In this document: positions 38,001 through 48,626 of the stretch, in pieces
How the letters are laid out: each line of letters starts with the position of its first letter
Numbering within the stretch: position 1 is the stretch's first letter
Assembly: GCF_001661075.1 (NCBI RefSeq)
Contig: NZ_CP014870.1
Span: 4,546,501 to 4,610,500 of the forward strand
DNA from: Pseudomonas silesiensis
GTDB lineage: Bacteria > Pseudomonadota > Gammaproteobacteria > Pseudomonadales > Pseudomonadaceae
DNA: 64,000 nucleotides
Direction of reading: 5' to 3'
The notes under the pieces: model-generated
The model's input: only the letters and a program-made list of their open reading frames with translations
The model's database searches: none
What the model was told of the DNA's origin: nothing
Translations under genes and position numbers: made by a program

Positions 38001-41000
38001 TGGTGTAGATCAGGTGCCAATCATGGGTGTCCATGCGGACCAGCTTCAAGCGGAACAGCGGCGCGTGGCCCAACTCGAAACCCTGGGCGCGCTCGGCGTC
38101 GGCCAGCGCATCGGTGTCGGTCGCTTCAAGCACTTCAAGCGGCAGCGCCACCTGACGGACAATCGCCTGGTGCGCGGTGTCGAGGCCTTGCCAGTGAAAG
38201 CTGCTGCGCAGGATGTCGTGACGCTCCAGCGCGGTTTGCCAGGCTTGGGCGAATCGCTGCGGATCGAGACCTTGAATGTCCAGGCGCAGCTGACTGATGT
38301 AGGCGCCGACTTCGGGCTCATGCAAGGTGTGAAACAGCATGCCTTGCTGCATCGGCGACAGCGGGTAAAGGTCTTCCAGTGTCGCGACCGGCAATGCGTC
38401 GAGTTGCGCCTGACTGACGCGCGCCAGCGGGAAGTCCGATGGCGTGGCTTGCGGCGATTCAAGGACGCAGCAGTGAGCGATCAGCGCCCTGAGCTCCAGC
38501 GCATAATCGTCGGCCAGGCGCTGGATGGTCGCGGTGTCGAACATCTCGCGGCTGAAGCCCCAGCTCAGGGACAACTCGCCGCCATAGACCTGGCCTTCGA
38601 CGGTGAGCCAGTTGCCCAGTGGTGCCGATGGGTCCTGCGCCACCCCGTTGCCTTCGGTGGACGGTACGAACATCGCCGTGTCATCGAACTGACGATCGAA
38701 CTGGCCCAGATAGTTGAAGGTGATGCGCGGTTGCGCCAGCCCTGCCAGTTCGGCACGAACCGCCGCGGTGCCGAGGTAGCGCAATGCGCCGTAGCCCAGG
38801 CCTTTGTCCGGTACGGCGCGCAGTTGTTCCTTGATGGCTTTGATCGAGGCGCCGAGGTCGCTGGCAGGCATCAGGTTGACCGGGAACAGACTGGTGAACC
38901 AACCGACGGTACGGGTCAGGTCGGTGTCTTCAAACAGGTCTTCGCGGCCATGGCCCTCGAGCTGGATCAGCGTGCTGCCCTGCCCGCTCCAGCGGCACAC
39001 CGACCGCGCCAGTGCGGTCAGCAGCAGGTCGTTGACCTGGGTGCGATAAGCCGCCGGCGCTTGCTGCAGCAGCTTGCGGGTTTGCTCGGTGTCGAATTTG
39101 AGCTCGAGCTTGTGCTCGAAGCGGTTTTCCAGAGCACCGTGCGGACGATCGCAGGGCAGATCGGTGGGCGCGCCTTGCAACTGGGCCTGCCAGTGACCGA
39201 GGCTGTTTTCAAAGGCTGGAAGATGATCCTGCAGACGGGTGACCCAGCGCTGATAGGTACTGGTTTTCACCGTTGATGGGTTGCCGCTGTAGAACTGCTG
39301 CAGATCTTCCAGCAGCACGCGCCAGGAAACGCCGTCTACGGCCAAGTGGTGAATGACCAGCAGCAAACGTTCGGTGCCGTCAGCCATCGAGACCAGCAGC
39401 GCGCGCAGTAACGGGCCGTTTTTCAAGTCGAGACTGCGTTGGGCTTCGTCGCACAGTGCGGTGAGTTCTTCCACCGACTGCGCCTGGCGCTGCCACAGCA
39501 CCGATTCAACGGTCGGTGCGGCGTAAGCCTGCTGCCAGCCGTTTTCGGTGTGTTGGTAACGCAGGCGCAAGCTGTCGTGATGAGTCAGCAATTGCTCTAA
39601 AGCGCGACCCAGCGCCGCGGCATTCAACGCCTCGCGCGGCACCAGCAGCAGCGACTGGTTCCAGTGCTGGCGTTCGGGAATGGTTTGCTCGAAGAACCAC
39701 TGTTGCACCGGCGCCAACGCCACCGCGCCAGTGGCCGGGCCTTGGTCGATCGATTGCTGCTCGCCACTGCGAGCGGCCTGGGCCAGGCTGCGGATGGTCT
39801 GGTGCTGGAACAGATCCTTGGGGCTCAACAGGATCCCGGCCTGACGCGCGCGACTGACCACTTGCATGGAAACGATGGAATCGCCACCGAGTTCGAAGAA
39901 GTTGTCTTCCAGGCCGACGTTGTCGATGGCCAGCACGTCCTGCCAGATCGCCGCGAGGGCTTTTTCCAGGGTGCTGCGTGGCGCGACGTGTTCACGTTGT
40001 TGTTGAGTGCCGTCGATGGCCGGCAAGGCCTTGCGGTCGAGCTTGCCGTTGGGGGTCAGGGGCAATTGTCCGAGGAACAGCAGGAACGTTGGGACCATGT
40101 AGTCCGGCAGATGCTGACGCAGCGCTGCTTTCAGGGTTTCCCGCAGGGTCGCTTGAGCGTCGATATCAGCCAGCAACGCAGGATCGGTCGGTACGAGGTA
40201 GGCGACCAGTTGCTGCCCGTTGATACCCTCCTGCGCCAGCACCGCCAGCTCGCGGACCGGGTCTTGCTGCAACAACCGGGCTTCGATCTCCCCCAGTTCG
40301 ATGCGGAAGCCACGGACCTTGACCTGATGGTCGATGCGACCGACATATTGCAGCGTGCCGTCGGCCTGATAACGGGTCAGGTCACCGGTGCGGTACAGGC
40401 GCTCGCCGTTGCTGGCGAACGGGTTCGGCACGTATTTTTCGGCGGTCATGCCCGGTCGCGCCAGGTAACCGCGAGTGATGCCGGCACCGGCCAGATACAG
40501 CTCGGCCGATACGCCTTGGGGCACCGGTTGCAACTCGGCATCAAGTACAAAGCTGGCGGTGTGCTTCAACGGGCGGCCGATATTCGCGTGGCCACCGGCC
40601 TCGCGACGGGTCCAGGTCGAATAAGTGGTGTCTTCCGAGGGGCCGTACAGGTCGTAGACGTGTTCGACGGTCGACTGCTGATACAGGGCGTCCACCAGGC
40701 TCTGCTTCAGCGGCTCGCCAGCGAGGTTGATGATGCGCACGCCCGACGGGATCTGCCCGTCGCGCTGCAAGGCGTTGATCGCCGACGGCACGGTGTTGAT
40801 CAGGCGAACCTGATCCCGGGCCGACAGGTGCGGCAATTCCAGGGCATTGCGGGCGATGATCAACGAGCCGCCATTGGCCAGGGTAACGAACAGCTCCCAC
40901 ACCGACAGGTCGAAGCACACCGAGGTCGATGCCAAAACGCCTTGAATCTCTTCATGACTGTAGACCGATTTGGACCAGTCGATCAGCGCCAGCACGTTGC

Positions 41001-43026
41001 GGTGGGCGATGGCCACGCCCTTCGGTTTGCCGGTGGAGCCGGAGGTGTAGATCACGTAGGCGAGGTTGTCCGGGGTGATCGGAGTCACCGGGGCGCTGCC
41101 GGGGTAATCGGCCCATGGCCCGTGTTCCATCAACAGCACTTGGGTGTCGGCCGTCACATTGAGTGTCGCCGCGACGGATTGCTCGGTCAGCAGCACCAGG
41201 GCGCGGCTGTCTTCAAGCATGTAGGCGACCCGCTCGGCCGGGTAATCCGGGTCCAGGGGCACGTAGGCGCCACCGGCCTTGAGCACCGCCAGCAGCGCCA
41301 CCAGCAGCGTGTCGGAACGCTGCATCGCCACGCCGACCCGGACTTCCGGGCCGACGCCCAGCTCGATCAGTTTGTGGGCCAGGCGATTGGCCTGGGTATC
41401 GAGCTCGGCGTACGTCAGTTGCTTGTGGGCGAAGGTCACCGCCAGTGCCGTCGGGTTTTGCGCGACTTGTTGGCTGATCAGTGCGTGAATGCACAGGTCC
41501 TGGGCGAAACTTTCGTCAGGGCGATTCCAGTCATGCACGATGCGTTGATATTCGGTTTTTTCCAGCAGCGGCAAATCACAGATGCGCTGCTGCGAATCGC
41601 TGACCATGCCGTACAACAGGTGCGTCCAGTGCTGTGCCATGCGCGCGATGGTCGAGGCGTCGAACAGGTCGTTGGCGTAGGTCAGCGCGGCGTGCAGCTT
41701 GCCGCGCTTCTCATAAGTGTCCAGGGTCAGGTCGAACTGCGTGGTGCGCCCTTCCCACTCGATCACGCCCAGCGCCAGGCCGGATGCGGTGCTGACGGTG
41801 GAGATATCCGCGACCTGCGGCTGGTGGTTGTACATCACTTGGAACAGCGGCGTGTGGCTGAGGCTGCGCTCCAGTTTCAGCGCCTCGACCAGGCGCTCGA
41901 ACGGCAGGTCCTGATGAGCCTGGGCGCCGAGGGCGGTTTCCTTGATCGCGCGCAGCAATGCGTCGACGCGGGTCTGGCCGTCAAGCCGGGTGCGCAGTAC
42001 CTGAGTGTTGACGAAGAAGCCGATCAGGCCTTCGATGTCGGCGCGGTTGCGGTTGGCGATCGGCACGCCGATGCGGATGTCGGTCTGCCCGGTGTAGCGG
42101 TGCAGCTGCACGTTGAAGGCGCCGAGCAAGAGCATGAACAGGGTGATGTTGTGTTTCTGCGCCGTGGTGCGCAGTTGCTCGGCCAGTTGCGCGTCGACCG
42201 CGAATTCGTATCGGGTGCCGCGATAGCTCGGCATCGCCGGGCGCGGGTGATCGGTGGGCAGTTCCAGTACCGGGTGTTCGCTGCCCAATTGCGCCTGCCA
42301 GTAATCGAGCTGACGCGCCTGCTCCCCTGCCTCCAGCCAGCGACGCTGCCACAATGCGTAGTCGCTGTACTGGATCGGCAAGGGCGCGAGTTGCGGCCGG
42401 GTGCCCGCCTCGAAGGCGTCGTAGCAGCGGATGAATTCGTCGATCAGCACGTTCATCGACCAGCCGTCGGAAACGATGTGGTGCAGGGTCAGCAGCAGGA
42501 CGTGTTCCTGCTCGGCGAGCTTGAGCAAGGTGACGCGCAGCAAGGGGCCGACTGACAGGTCAAAGGGCAGCACGGATTGCTGTTCGGCCGCCTCGGCGAC
42601 TGCCTGCTCGCGCGCTGTGGCCGGCAAGGCGCTGAAATCCACATGATCTATGACCAGCGGCGCGCTGGCCGGCACCTGCAGCAAGGTGTCATCGGCCTGG
42701 CGCTGGAACAGGGTACGCAAGGTTTCGTGGCGCGCCACCAGACTGGCGAAGGCTTGCTCCAGCGCCGACAGGCTCAACCGTCCGGTCAGGCGCACCGCGC
42801 CCGGCAGGTTGTAAGCGCCGCTTTGCGGGTCCAGCTGCCAGAGAAACCACATCCGCTGCTGGGCGTACGACAGCGCCTGGCGATCGTCGGCCTCGACACC
42901 GGCAGGGATCGGGAAGCGGGCGAAATCAACGCCCTCCTTGTGCAAGGCCGCCAGGAACATCTGGCGCTTTTCCAGCGGCAACCCGATAAACCGGCGAGCA
43001 AGTTTCAAGGAGTCTTCAGCATTCAT
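32053..43026 (-). CDS. Pyoverdine peptide NRPS (PvdI/PvdJ-type), C-A-T-E-C-A-T-C-A-T
   Basis: A 3,657-residue three-module synthetase without TE. Landmarks: C1 LHHIVSDGW near 184; A1 CFDLSVWELF near 709; T1 FFELGGDSIVS near 1045; E HHLAVDGVSW near 1225 and EGHGRE; C2 SHHILMDGW near 1677; A2 SFDGFVEQ near 2185; T2 FFELGGHSLL near 2529; C3 VHHIAADGW near 2722; A3 AFDFSVWELFG near 3245; T3 near 3589. Pocket residues as I read them are A1 DLWNNALTY (alanine-like, the usual code having F at the third place), A2 DGEDHGTVV (the lysine-type code I remember from pyoverdine synthetases) and A3 DFWNIGMVH (threonine). With the E domain the product segment is D-Ala-Lys-Thr. It directly precedes the PvdD-type gene, so the chain passes from this T3 to that C1. 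It has a PvdS-like box upstream. Confidence 0.93.
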
Positions 43027-43080
43027 TTCTGGGTATCCGGATCAGTGGCGGGAAGCACAAAGGCACGTCGTCCCTATAAA

Positions 43081-43104
43081 ACGAATGCAGACCGGAAAAA
43101 TTAG
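43081..43104 (-). promoter_or_regulatory. Probable PvdS box ahead of the first NRPS gene
   Basis: On the minus strand it reads CTAAT, 16 bases, CGT (CGT at 43083-43081), or TAATT with a 15-base spacer. It is one change or one base of spacing off consensus and lies 55 bases upstream of the NRPS ATG. Confidence 0.65.
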
Positions 43105-43140
43105 CGAATGAGAACAAGTATCAGAAAGGAGGTTAACGGC

Positions 43141-43259
43141 AGGGGTGATCACCCCTGTAGGAGCGAGCTTGCTCGCGAAGGTCGTGAACGATAACGCGTA
43201 AAACCAGATGCCCAGCGGCGCCCTCGGGTCTTTCGCGAGCGAGCTCGCTCCTACAGGGG
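43141..43259. repeat. Palindrome and REPIN between pvdG and the NRPS gene
   Basis: A perfect 16-base palindrome AGGGGTGATCACCCCT lies at 43141-43156 and overlaps the first REP arm (about 43154-43181). The facing arm lies at 43230-43259. They separate pvdG from the NRPS promoter and could end pvdG transcripts. Confidence 0.8.
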
Positions 43260-43268
43260 GTCGAGGGG

Positions 43269-44003
43269 TCAGGCGCTGGCGGGCATGGCATGCCGCCGGT
43301 GATGAACCTCCAACTGGTCCTTGATCACCCGCAACACCTTGGCCTCGTGGTCATGGATGAAAAAGTGCCCGCCGGCCAGCATGTCCACGGAAAAACTGCC
43401 GTGGGTTTCCTTGCGCCAGCCGATCAATTGTTCGGTGGTGGCGCGGTCGTCCTTGCCGCCGAGCACATGCACCGGGCACTTGAGCAACGGCCGCTGCACC
43501 GGTTCGAAACGCCCGCACAACTGGAAATCGGCGCGCAGGACTGGCAGCGTCAGGCTCATCAGTTCTTCATTGGCCAGCACTTCTTCGCTGGTGCCGTTGA
43601 GGGTGCGCAATTGCTCGATCAACTCGGCGTCGGTCTTTGGTTCTGCAAAGCCACGATCGTAGTCGGCCCGCATCGTCGGTGCGGCCGTGCCTGAAGCGAA
43701 CAATGCCACCGGCTCCGGCAAGCCCAGCGAGCGCAAGGCATGGGCCATTTCACAGGCCAGCAATGCGCCCAGGCTATGGCCGAACAAGGCGTAGGGTGCC
43801 TTGAGCGTAATTTTCTGTTCATGGGCCAGTTGCAGCGCCAGGCGCCGCATGTCGGTGTGCAAAGGTTCGCCAAACCGCGCGCCACGGCCCGGCAGCTCGA
43901 CGGGCTGCAGTTTCAGCCACTCCGGCAGTTTGCGCCGCCAGCGGCTGTAGACCATGGCGCTCGCGCCTGAATAGGGCAGGCACAGCAATGTCAGCTGGGT
44001 CAC
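43269..44003 (-). CDS. pvdG: PvdG, type II (editing) thioesterase of pyoverdine synthesis
   Basis: A 244-residue alpha/beta hydrolase of the GrsT/type II thioesterase family: LLCLPYSGASAMVYSRWRRKLP at the N-terminus, VELPGRGARFGEPL, nucleophile elbow FGHSLGALLACEMA, acid region VLGGKDDRA and catalytic His in AGGHFFIHDHE. It is cytoplasmic. Such enzymes remove stalled or wrongly primed acyl groups from T domains and support the neighbouring NRPSs. The start is GTG at 44003 with GAGGAAAG before it. It is upstream of the synthetases on the same strand and has its own PvdS-like box. Confidence 0.9.
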   Translation of the reverse strand: MTQLTLLCLPYSGASAMVYSRWRRKLPEWLKLQPVELPGRGARFGEPLHTDMRRLALQLAHEQKITLKAPYALFGHSLGALLACEMAHALRSLGLPEPVALFASGTAAPTMRADYDRGFAEPKTDAELIEQLRTLNGTSEEVLANEELMSLTLPVLRADFQLCGRFEPVQRPLLKCPVHVLGGKDDRATTEQLIGWRKETHGSFSVDMLAGGHFFIHDHEAKVLRVIKDQLEVHHRRHAMPASA

Positions 44004-44036
44004 CGGGCTTTCCTCGAAAAGTTGTCTGTTAGGAGA

Positions 44037-44060
44037 ACGGATGAGGCAGATCGTGAATTA
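44037..44060 (-). promoter_or_regulatory. Probable PvdS box ahead of pvdG
   Basis: On the minus strand TAATT (44060-44056), 16 bases, CGT (44039-44037): correct spacing with one mismatch to TAAAT. It lies 34 bases upstream of the GTG start. Confidence 0.72.
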
Positions 44061-44074
44061 GTCGAAGATCCAAA

Positions 44075-44164
44075 TGTGGGAGCGAGCTTGCTCGCGATGG
44101 CGGTGTGCCTGTCACCATCAAAGTTGATTGATACGCCGCTATCGCGAGCAAGCTCGCTCCCACA
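44075..44164. repeat. REPIN between the MFS gene and pvdG
   Basis: Facing arms at 44075-44100 and 44140-44164 of the GTGGGAGCGAGCTTGCTCGCGA type, just upstream of the pvdG box and immediately behind the MFS stop. Confidence 0.87.
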
Positions 44165-44171
44165 ATGATCT

Positions 44172-45344
44172 CTATTTCAAATGACGATGGCTTTGGACTG
44201 CAGAACCGAGCACCACTGCCCCCGCCCCGATCGCCACCCAAAACCCGCTGCGGGCGCCAAAGGCATCGATCAGCCACCCCGAACCGGCCGCGCCGATCGC
44301 CACGCCGATACTCAACCCGGTCACCAGCCAGGTCAGGCCTTCGGTGAGCTTGGCCGGTGGCACGATCTGCTCCACCAGGGCCATCGCAACGATCAAGGTC
44401 GGCGCGAAAAACAGCCCGGCGACGAACACCGCCAGCGATAACCCGAGAATGTTCGTCGCCAGCAGCAGCGGCAATGTGGTCACCGCCGTCGCCACCCCGC
44501 CGTACAGAAACAACCGAGGCAATGGCACCTTCGAACGCAAGGCGCCGAACGCCAGTCCCGCCAGACACGAGCCAATCGCATACACCGACAGCACAATGCT
44601 CGCCGCCGCCGGTTGGCCCTGGTGCTGGGCGAAGGCGACGCTGACCACATCGATCACACCGACGATGGTGCCCATGGCCACCATCAACAGCACCAGCCAT
44701 TGAATCTCGCGGGAACGGATGATCGAACCTTGATGATGTTCCTCATGAGGATGCACCGGCGGCTCGGTGTCGCGTTGCAGCACAAACGCGGTGACCCCGA
44801 TCGCCAGCATCAGCAGCGCCGCCAACGGCCCGGCCTCGGGAAACGCCACTACGCACAGCCCCACCGACAACGGCGGCCCGACGATAAAGCAGACCTCGTC
44901 GAGCACCGACTCCAGGGCATAGGCGGTTTGCAGTTGAGGTTGGCCGCGATACAACTCGGTCCAGCGGGCCCGTACCATCGCCGACATGCTTGGCATGCAA
45001 CCCGCCAGCGCGGCAAACAGGAACAAGGTCCAGTTCGGCGCTTGCAAACGGGTGCAGAGCAATACCAGCAGCAACGCCCCGCCGCCGATCAGCGCAGAAA
45101 CCGGCAAGATCCGCCGCTGCCCGAAACGGTCCACCAGGCGCGAAACCTGCGGTGCGCAAAATGCCGTGGCCAAGGCAAACGTGGCGGCTACCGCGCCCGC
45201 CAACCCGTACCCACCCTGCAGTTGCGAGAGCATGGTGATCAGGCCGATGCCGGTCATGGAGATGGGCATGCGCGCGATCATGCCCGCCATTACAAAAGCG
45301 CTGGAGCCAGGGGCTTTGAATAGCTCGCGGTAGGGGTTTGCCAT
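44172..45344 (-). CDS. MFS transporter
   Basis: About 390 residues from the ATG at 45344 (MANPYRELFKAPG); the longer open frame upstream reads through REP sequence. Around twelve hydrophobic segments are visible, with LVDRFGQRR after the second or third helix as the conserved MFS loop. A charged, His-rich loop (PVHPHEEHHQGSIIRSRE) lies in the middle between the two halves. It belongs to the drug-efflux-like MFS proteins. Its substrate cannot be read. Its place just upstream of pvdG is suggestive, but there is no PvdS box before it, so I do not assign a siderophore role. Confidence 0.85.
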   Translation of the reverse strand: MANPYRELFKAPGSSAFVMAGMIARMPISMTGIGLITMLSQLQGGYGLAGAVAATFALATAFCAPQVSRLVDRFGQRRILPVSALIGGGALLLVLLCTRLQAPNWTLFLFAALAGCMPSMSAMVRARWTELYRGQPQLQTAYALESVLDEVCFIVGPPLSVGLCVVAFPEAGPLAALLMLAIGVTAFVLQRDTEPPVHPHEEHHQGSIIRSREIQWLVLLMVAMGTIVGVIDVVSVAFAQHQGQPAAASIVLSVYAIGSCLAGLAFGALRSKVPLPRLFLYGGVATAVTTLPLLLATNILGLSLAVFVAGLFFAPTLIVAMALVEQIVPPAKLTEGLTWLVTGLSIGVAIGAAGSGWLIDAFGARSGFWVAIGAGAVVLGSAVQSHRHLK

Positions 45345-45430
45345 GGGGTGCAGGTCTCGACAAGGGACTGCAAGTTGCCATATGGCTGATCCAGGGGAAA
45401 GCAGGTAATTGTTGGTTGAATGTGAAGGCC

Positions 45431-45530
45431 CCTTCGCGAGCAAGCTCGCTCCCACAGGGGTCGACTGTGAACGCACGATTGGCGAGCACTGGAGATTAAC
45501 TGTGGGAGCGAGCTTGCTCGCGAAGGGGCC
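45431..45530. repeat. REPIN between the divergent MFS and SDR genes
   Basis: Facing arms at about 45431-45460 and 45500-45530. Confidence 0.85.
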
Positions 45531-45607
45531 AGTGCAGTCACCAAATGAACTCTCTGCCGCTCACACCAGTCAGCTACTTAGGCCCTCAACTCAAGGCGCT
45601 GACGTTC

Positions 45608-46408
45608 ATGCAGCTTTCCCTCGCTCAACAAGTCGCCCTGGTCACCGGCGCCAGTTCCGGCATCGGTGCCGCGGCTGCCAAGGCCCTGGCCGCTGCCGGT
45701 GCCGCGGTGGTGATCAACTACCATTCCCAGGCCGAACCCGCCGAAGCACTGGCCCGGCAGATCAATGATGAAGGTGGCCGCGCCATCGCCATCGGTGCCG
45801 ACGTTTCCAAAGAGGACGACGTCGAACGACTGTTTGCGCAAACCCTTGACGCCTTCGGTTATCTGGACATTCTGGTGGCCAATTCCGGTATGCAGAAAGA
45901 CGCCGCCACCGTCGACATGACCCTCGCCGACTGGAACCAGGTGATCGGTGTCAACCTCACCGGGCAGTTCCTCTGCGCTCGCGCCGCCCTGCGCATTTTC
46001 AACCGGCAAGGTGTTCGCGAAGGCGTGTCCCGGGCCGCCGGCAAGATCATCCACATGAGCTCGGTGCACCAGCGCATCCCCTGGGCCGGTCACGTCAACT
46101 ACGCCGCGTCCAAAGGTGGCGTCGACATGCTGATGCAGACCCTGGCCCAGGAAGTCAGCCACCAGCGAATCCGCGTCAACGGCATCGCGCCGGGGGCCAT
46201 CCGTACGGCGATAAATCATTCCGAAACCGCAGGCGACGCCGAGCGAGAACTGCTCAAGCTCATCCCTTATGGCCGGGTCGGCGAGGTCGAAGATATCGCC
46301 AGTGCGGTGGTCTTCCTCGCCTGCGATGCCTCCGACTACATCGTCGGCACCACCTTGTTCATCGACGGCGGCATGAGCCTCTATCCGGAGTTTCGCGGCA
46401 ATGGCTGA
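45608..46408 (+). CDS. SDR-family oxidoreductase (glucose 1-dehydrogenase-like)
   Basis: About 266 residues from the ATG at 45608; an upstream in-frame ATG at 45545 has no ribosome site. Classical SDR motifs are present: NAD(P)-binding TGASSGIGAAAAKAL, NSG in VANSGMQ, catalytic YAASKGG with a Ser in HMSSVHQ, and the C-terminal DGGMSLYP. The sequence type is that of glucose 1-dehydrogenase/3-oxoacyl reductase-like enzymes. It overlaps the next gene by 8 bases (stop at 46408, next ATG at 46401), so the two are translationally coupled and probably share a sugar-related role. The substrate is inferred only from the partner. Confidence 0.88.
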   Translation: MQLSLAQQVALVTGASSGIGAAAAKALAAAGAAVVINYHSQAEPAEALARQINDEGGRAIAIGADVSKEDDVERLFAQTLDAFGYLDILVANSGMQKDAATVDMTLADWNQVIGVNLTGQFLCARAALRIFNRQGVREGVSRAAGKIIHMSSVHQRIPWAGHVNYAASKGGVDMLMQTLAQEVSHQRIRVNGIAPGAIRTAINHSETAGDAERELLKLIPYGRVGEVEDIASAVVFLACDASDYIVGTTLFIDGGMSLYPEFRGNG

Positions 46409-48227
46409 TTATCAACTTGAACGACAAAGCGCCATCGACGCCCACGGCATCATCGGCGACATGTGCAGCGCGGCGCTGGTCAACGACAAGGGCAGCGTGG
46501 ACTTTTTCTGCTGGCCCGAGTTCGACAGTCCGTCGATCTTCTGCTCGCTGCTGGACACGCCCGAGGCGGGCATTTTCCAACTGGCGCCAGACCTGCCCGG
46601 CGCCCGCCGCGAGCAGATTTACCTGCCGGACACCAATGTCCTGCAAACCCGCTGGCTCAGCGACCGCGCGGTGGTGGAAGTCACCGACCTGCTGCCCATC
46701 GGCGACAGCGAGGATGATCTGCCGGTGTTGATGCGCCGGGTTCGGGTAGTCAGTGGCCAGGTAACCATCCACATGCGCTGCGCCGTGCGTCATGACTACG
46801 CCCGCGCCAAAACCCGCGCGCGCATGGATGACCGACACGTGACCTTCGCGGCCGCCAACCAGCCGTCCCTGCGCCTGTCTTCAGACCAGGTGCTGCGTAT
46901 CGAAGACAATGCGGCAGTCGCCGAATTCACCCTCGAACAGGACCAGAGTGCCGAGTTCCTGCTCGGCGGCATCGATGATCCGCGATTCAAGGAAGGAGGT
47001 GCCACGCTGTGCCTGGAACGCACCCTGAAATACTGGCGCGACTGGTCCGGCCAATCCAGTTACCGGGGGCGCTGGCGGGAGATGGTCAATCGCTCGGCCC
47101 TGGCCCTGAAGCTGCTGACCTCGCGCAAACACGGGGCAATCGTCGCTGCCGCCACCTTCGGTCTGCCGGAAACGCCTGGCGGCGAGCGCAACTGGGATTA
47201 CCGCTACACCTGGATCCGCGATGCGTCATTTACCGTCTACGCCTTCATGCGCCTGGGATACGTCCAGGAAGCCAACGACTACATGCGCTGGTTGCGCGGG
47301 CGGGTCAGCGACTGCCAGGGCAAGCCGATGAAAATCAACATTCTGTACGCCATCGACGGGCGTCAGGAGTTGCCGGAAACCGAACTGTCGCACCTGTCCG
47401 GCCATGGCGGTGCGGTGCCGGTGCGCATCGGTAATCAGGCTTATGATCAGATCCAGCTCGACATCTTCGGCGAGTTGATGGACGCGGTGTACCTGGTCAA
47501 CAAATATGGCGATGCCATCTCCCATGAGGGCTGGAAACACGCCGTGGAAGTGGTCGATCAAGTCTGCGAAACCTGGCAGCAAACGGATGTGGGCATCTGG
47601 GAAATGCGCGGTGAGCAACATCACTTCCTGCACTCGAGGCTGATGTGCTGGGTGGCGCTGGACCGCGCCATTCGCCTCGCCTCCAAACGCTCGCTGCCTG
47701 CCCCATTCGCCCGCTGGGACCAGACCCGACAGGCGATATACGCCGACATCTGGGAAAATTTCTGGAACGAAGAGCGCGGGCATTTCGTCCAGCACATTGG
47801 TGGCACCGCCCTCGATGGCTCGATGCTGCTGATGCCCCTGGTGCGTTTCGTCAGCGCCAAGGATCCGCGCTGGCTGTCGACCCTGCAAGCCATCGAAAAA
47901 ACCCTGGTGCGCGACGGCATGGTCTATCGCTATCGCAACGAAGACAGCGGGATCGACGGCCTCGCCGGCGCCGAAGGCGCCTTTGCCGCCTGCTCGTTCT
48001 GGTACGTCGAATGCCTGGCCCGGGCGGGCCAGGTGGAAAAAGCGCATCTGGAATTTGAGCAACTGCTGAGGCTTGCCAATCCGTTGGGGTTGTATGCCGA
48101 AGAATTCGACAGCCATGCCCGGCACCTGGGCAACACACCGCAAGCGCTGACGCATCTGGCGCTGATCAGCGCGGCGTGTTTTCTGGATCGGAAATTGAGT
48201 GGGGAGAAGAATAACTGGCAGCCGTGA
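46401..48227 (+). CDS. Glycoside hydrolase family 15 (glucoamylase/trehalase-like) protein
   Basis: A 608-residue cytoplasmic protein with the GH15 layout: N-terminal beta-rich domain beginning AIDAHGIIGDMCSAALVNDKG and a C-terminal alpha/alpha barrel with NWDYRYTWIRDASFTVYAF, GVGIWEMRGEQHHF-like segment (DVGIWEMRG, candidate catalytic Glu) and LYAEEFD near the end (second acidic residue). Members hydrolyse alpha-glucosides, some being trehalases. It overlaps the SDR gene, forming a two-gene operon, possibly for glucose release and oxidation. There is no signal peptide. Confidence 0.9.
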   Translation: MADYQLERQSAIDAHGIIGDMCSAALVNDKGSVDFFCWPEFDSPSIFCSLLDTPEAGIFQLAPDLPGARREQIYLPDTNVLQTRWLSDRAVVEVTDLLPIGDSEDDLPVLMRRVRVVSGQVTIHMRCAVRHDYARAKTRARMDDRHVTFAAANQPSLRLSSDQVLRIEDNAAVAEFTLEQDQSAEFLLGGIDDPRFKEGGATLCLERTLKYWRDWSGQSSYRGRWREMVNRSALALKLLTSRKHGAIVAAATFGLPETPGGERNWDYRYTWIRDASFTVYAFMRLGYVQEANDYMRWLRGRVSDCQGKPMKINILYAIDGRQELPETELSHLSGHGGAVPVRIGNQAYDQIQLDIFGELMDAVYLVNKYGDAISHEGWKHAVEVVDQVCETWQQTDVGIWEMRGEQHHFLHSRLMCWVALDRAIRLASKRSLPAPFARWDQTRQAIYADIWENFWNEERGHFVQHIGGTALDGSMLLMPLVRFVSAKDPRWLSTLQAIEKTLVRDGMVYRYRNEDSGIDGLAGAEGAFAACSFWYVECLARAGQVEKAHLEFEQLLRLANPLGLYAEEFDSHARHLGNTPQALTHLALISAACFLDRKLSGEKNNWQP

Positions 48228-48626
48228 GACCGGGTCGCCCCCTTCGCGGGCAAGCCACGCTCCCACAGGTTTTACGTCGTTCGCAAATAACAGGTTCGAC
48301 ACAAACCCTGTGGGAGCGAGCTGCTCGCGAAGAGGCCATAAGCCTCAACATAAAACCAACTGAATGCCACTGTCCGCTAAACATGCCGGGAACGTGGCTT
48401 TTTACACGAAGAACTTAAACACGGCTCACCTGAAAAAAAATCACCTCGCCTCAGGCTTGTGCTGGCCGGCCTACAAAATTTAAACAGAACTTGCTCTTTA
48501 CCTACGCGACATCGGGTTCCAGCCCCTCGGAAATACCTGGTTGCCAGCCGCCCCATCCCTCCCTAACATCCACCTTCAACGGGCACAGCGGAGCTGTCCA
48601 ACAAAACCCGAATTCAAGGAACCAGA
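48228..48626. other. About 400-bp intergenic region with REP pair
   Basis: REP arms lie at about 48241-48270 and 48308-48332 (the second has a one-codon deletion in the core, GAGCTGCTCGCG). The remaining 290 bases have no recognisable gene; they should hold the promoter of the following small gene. Confidence 0.6.
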
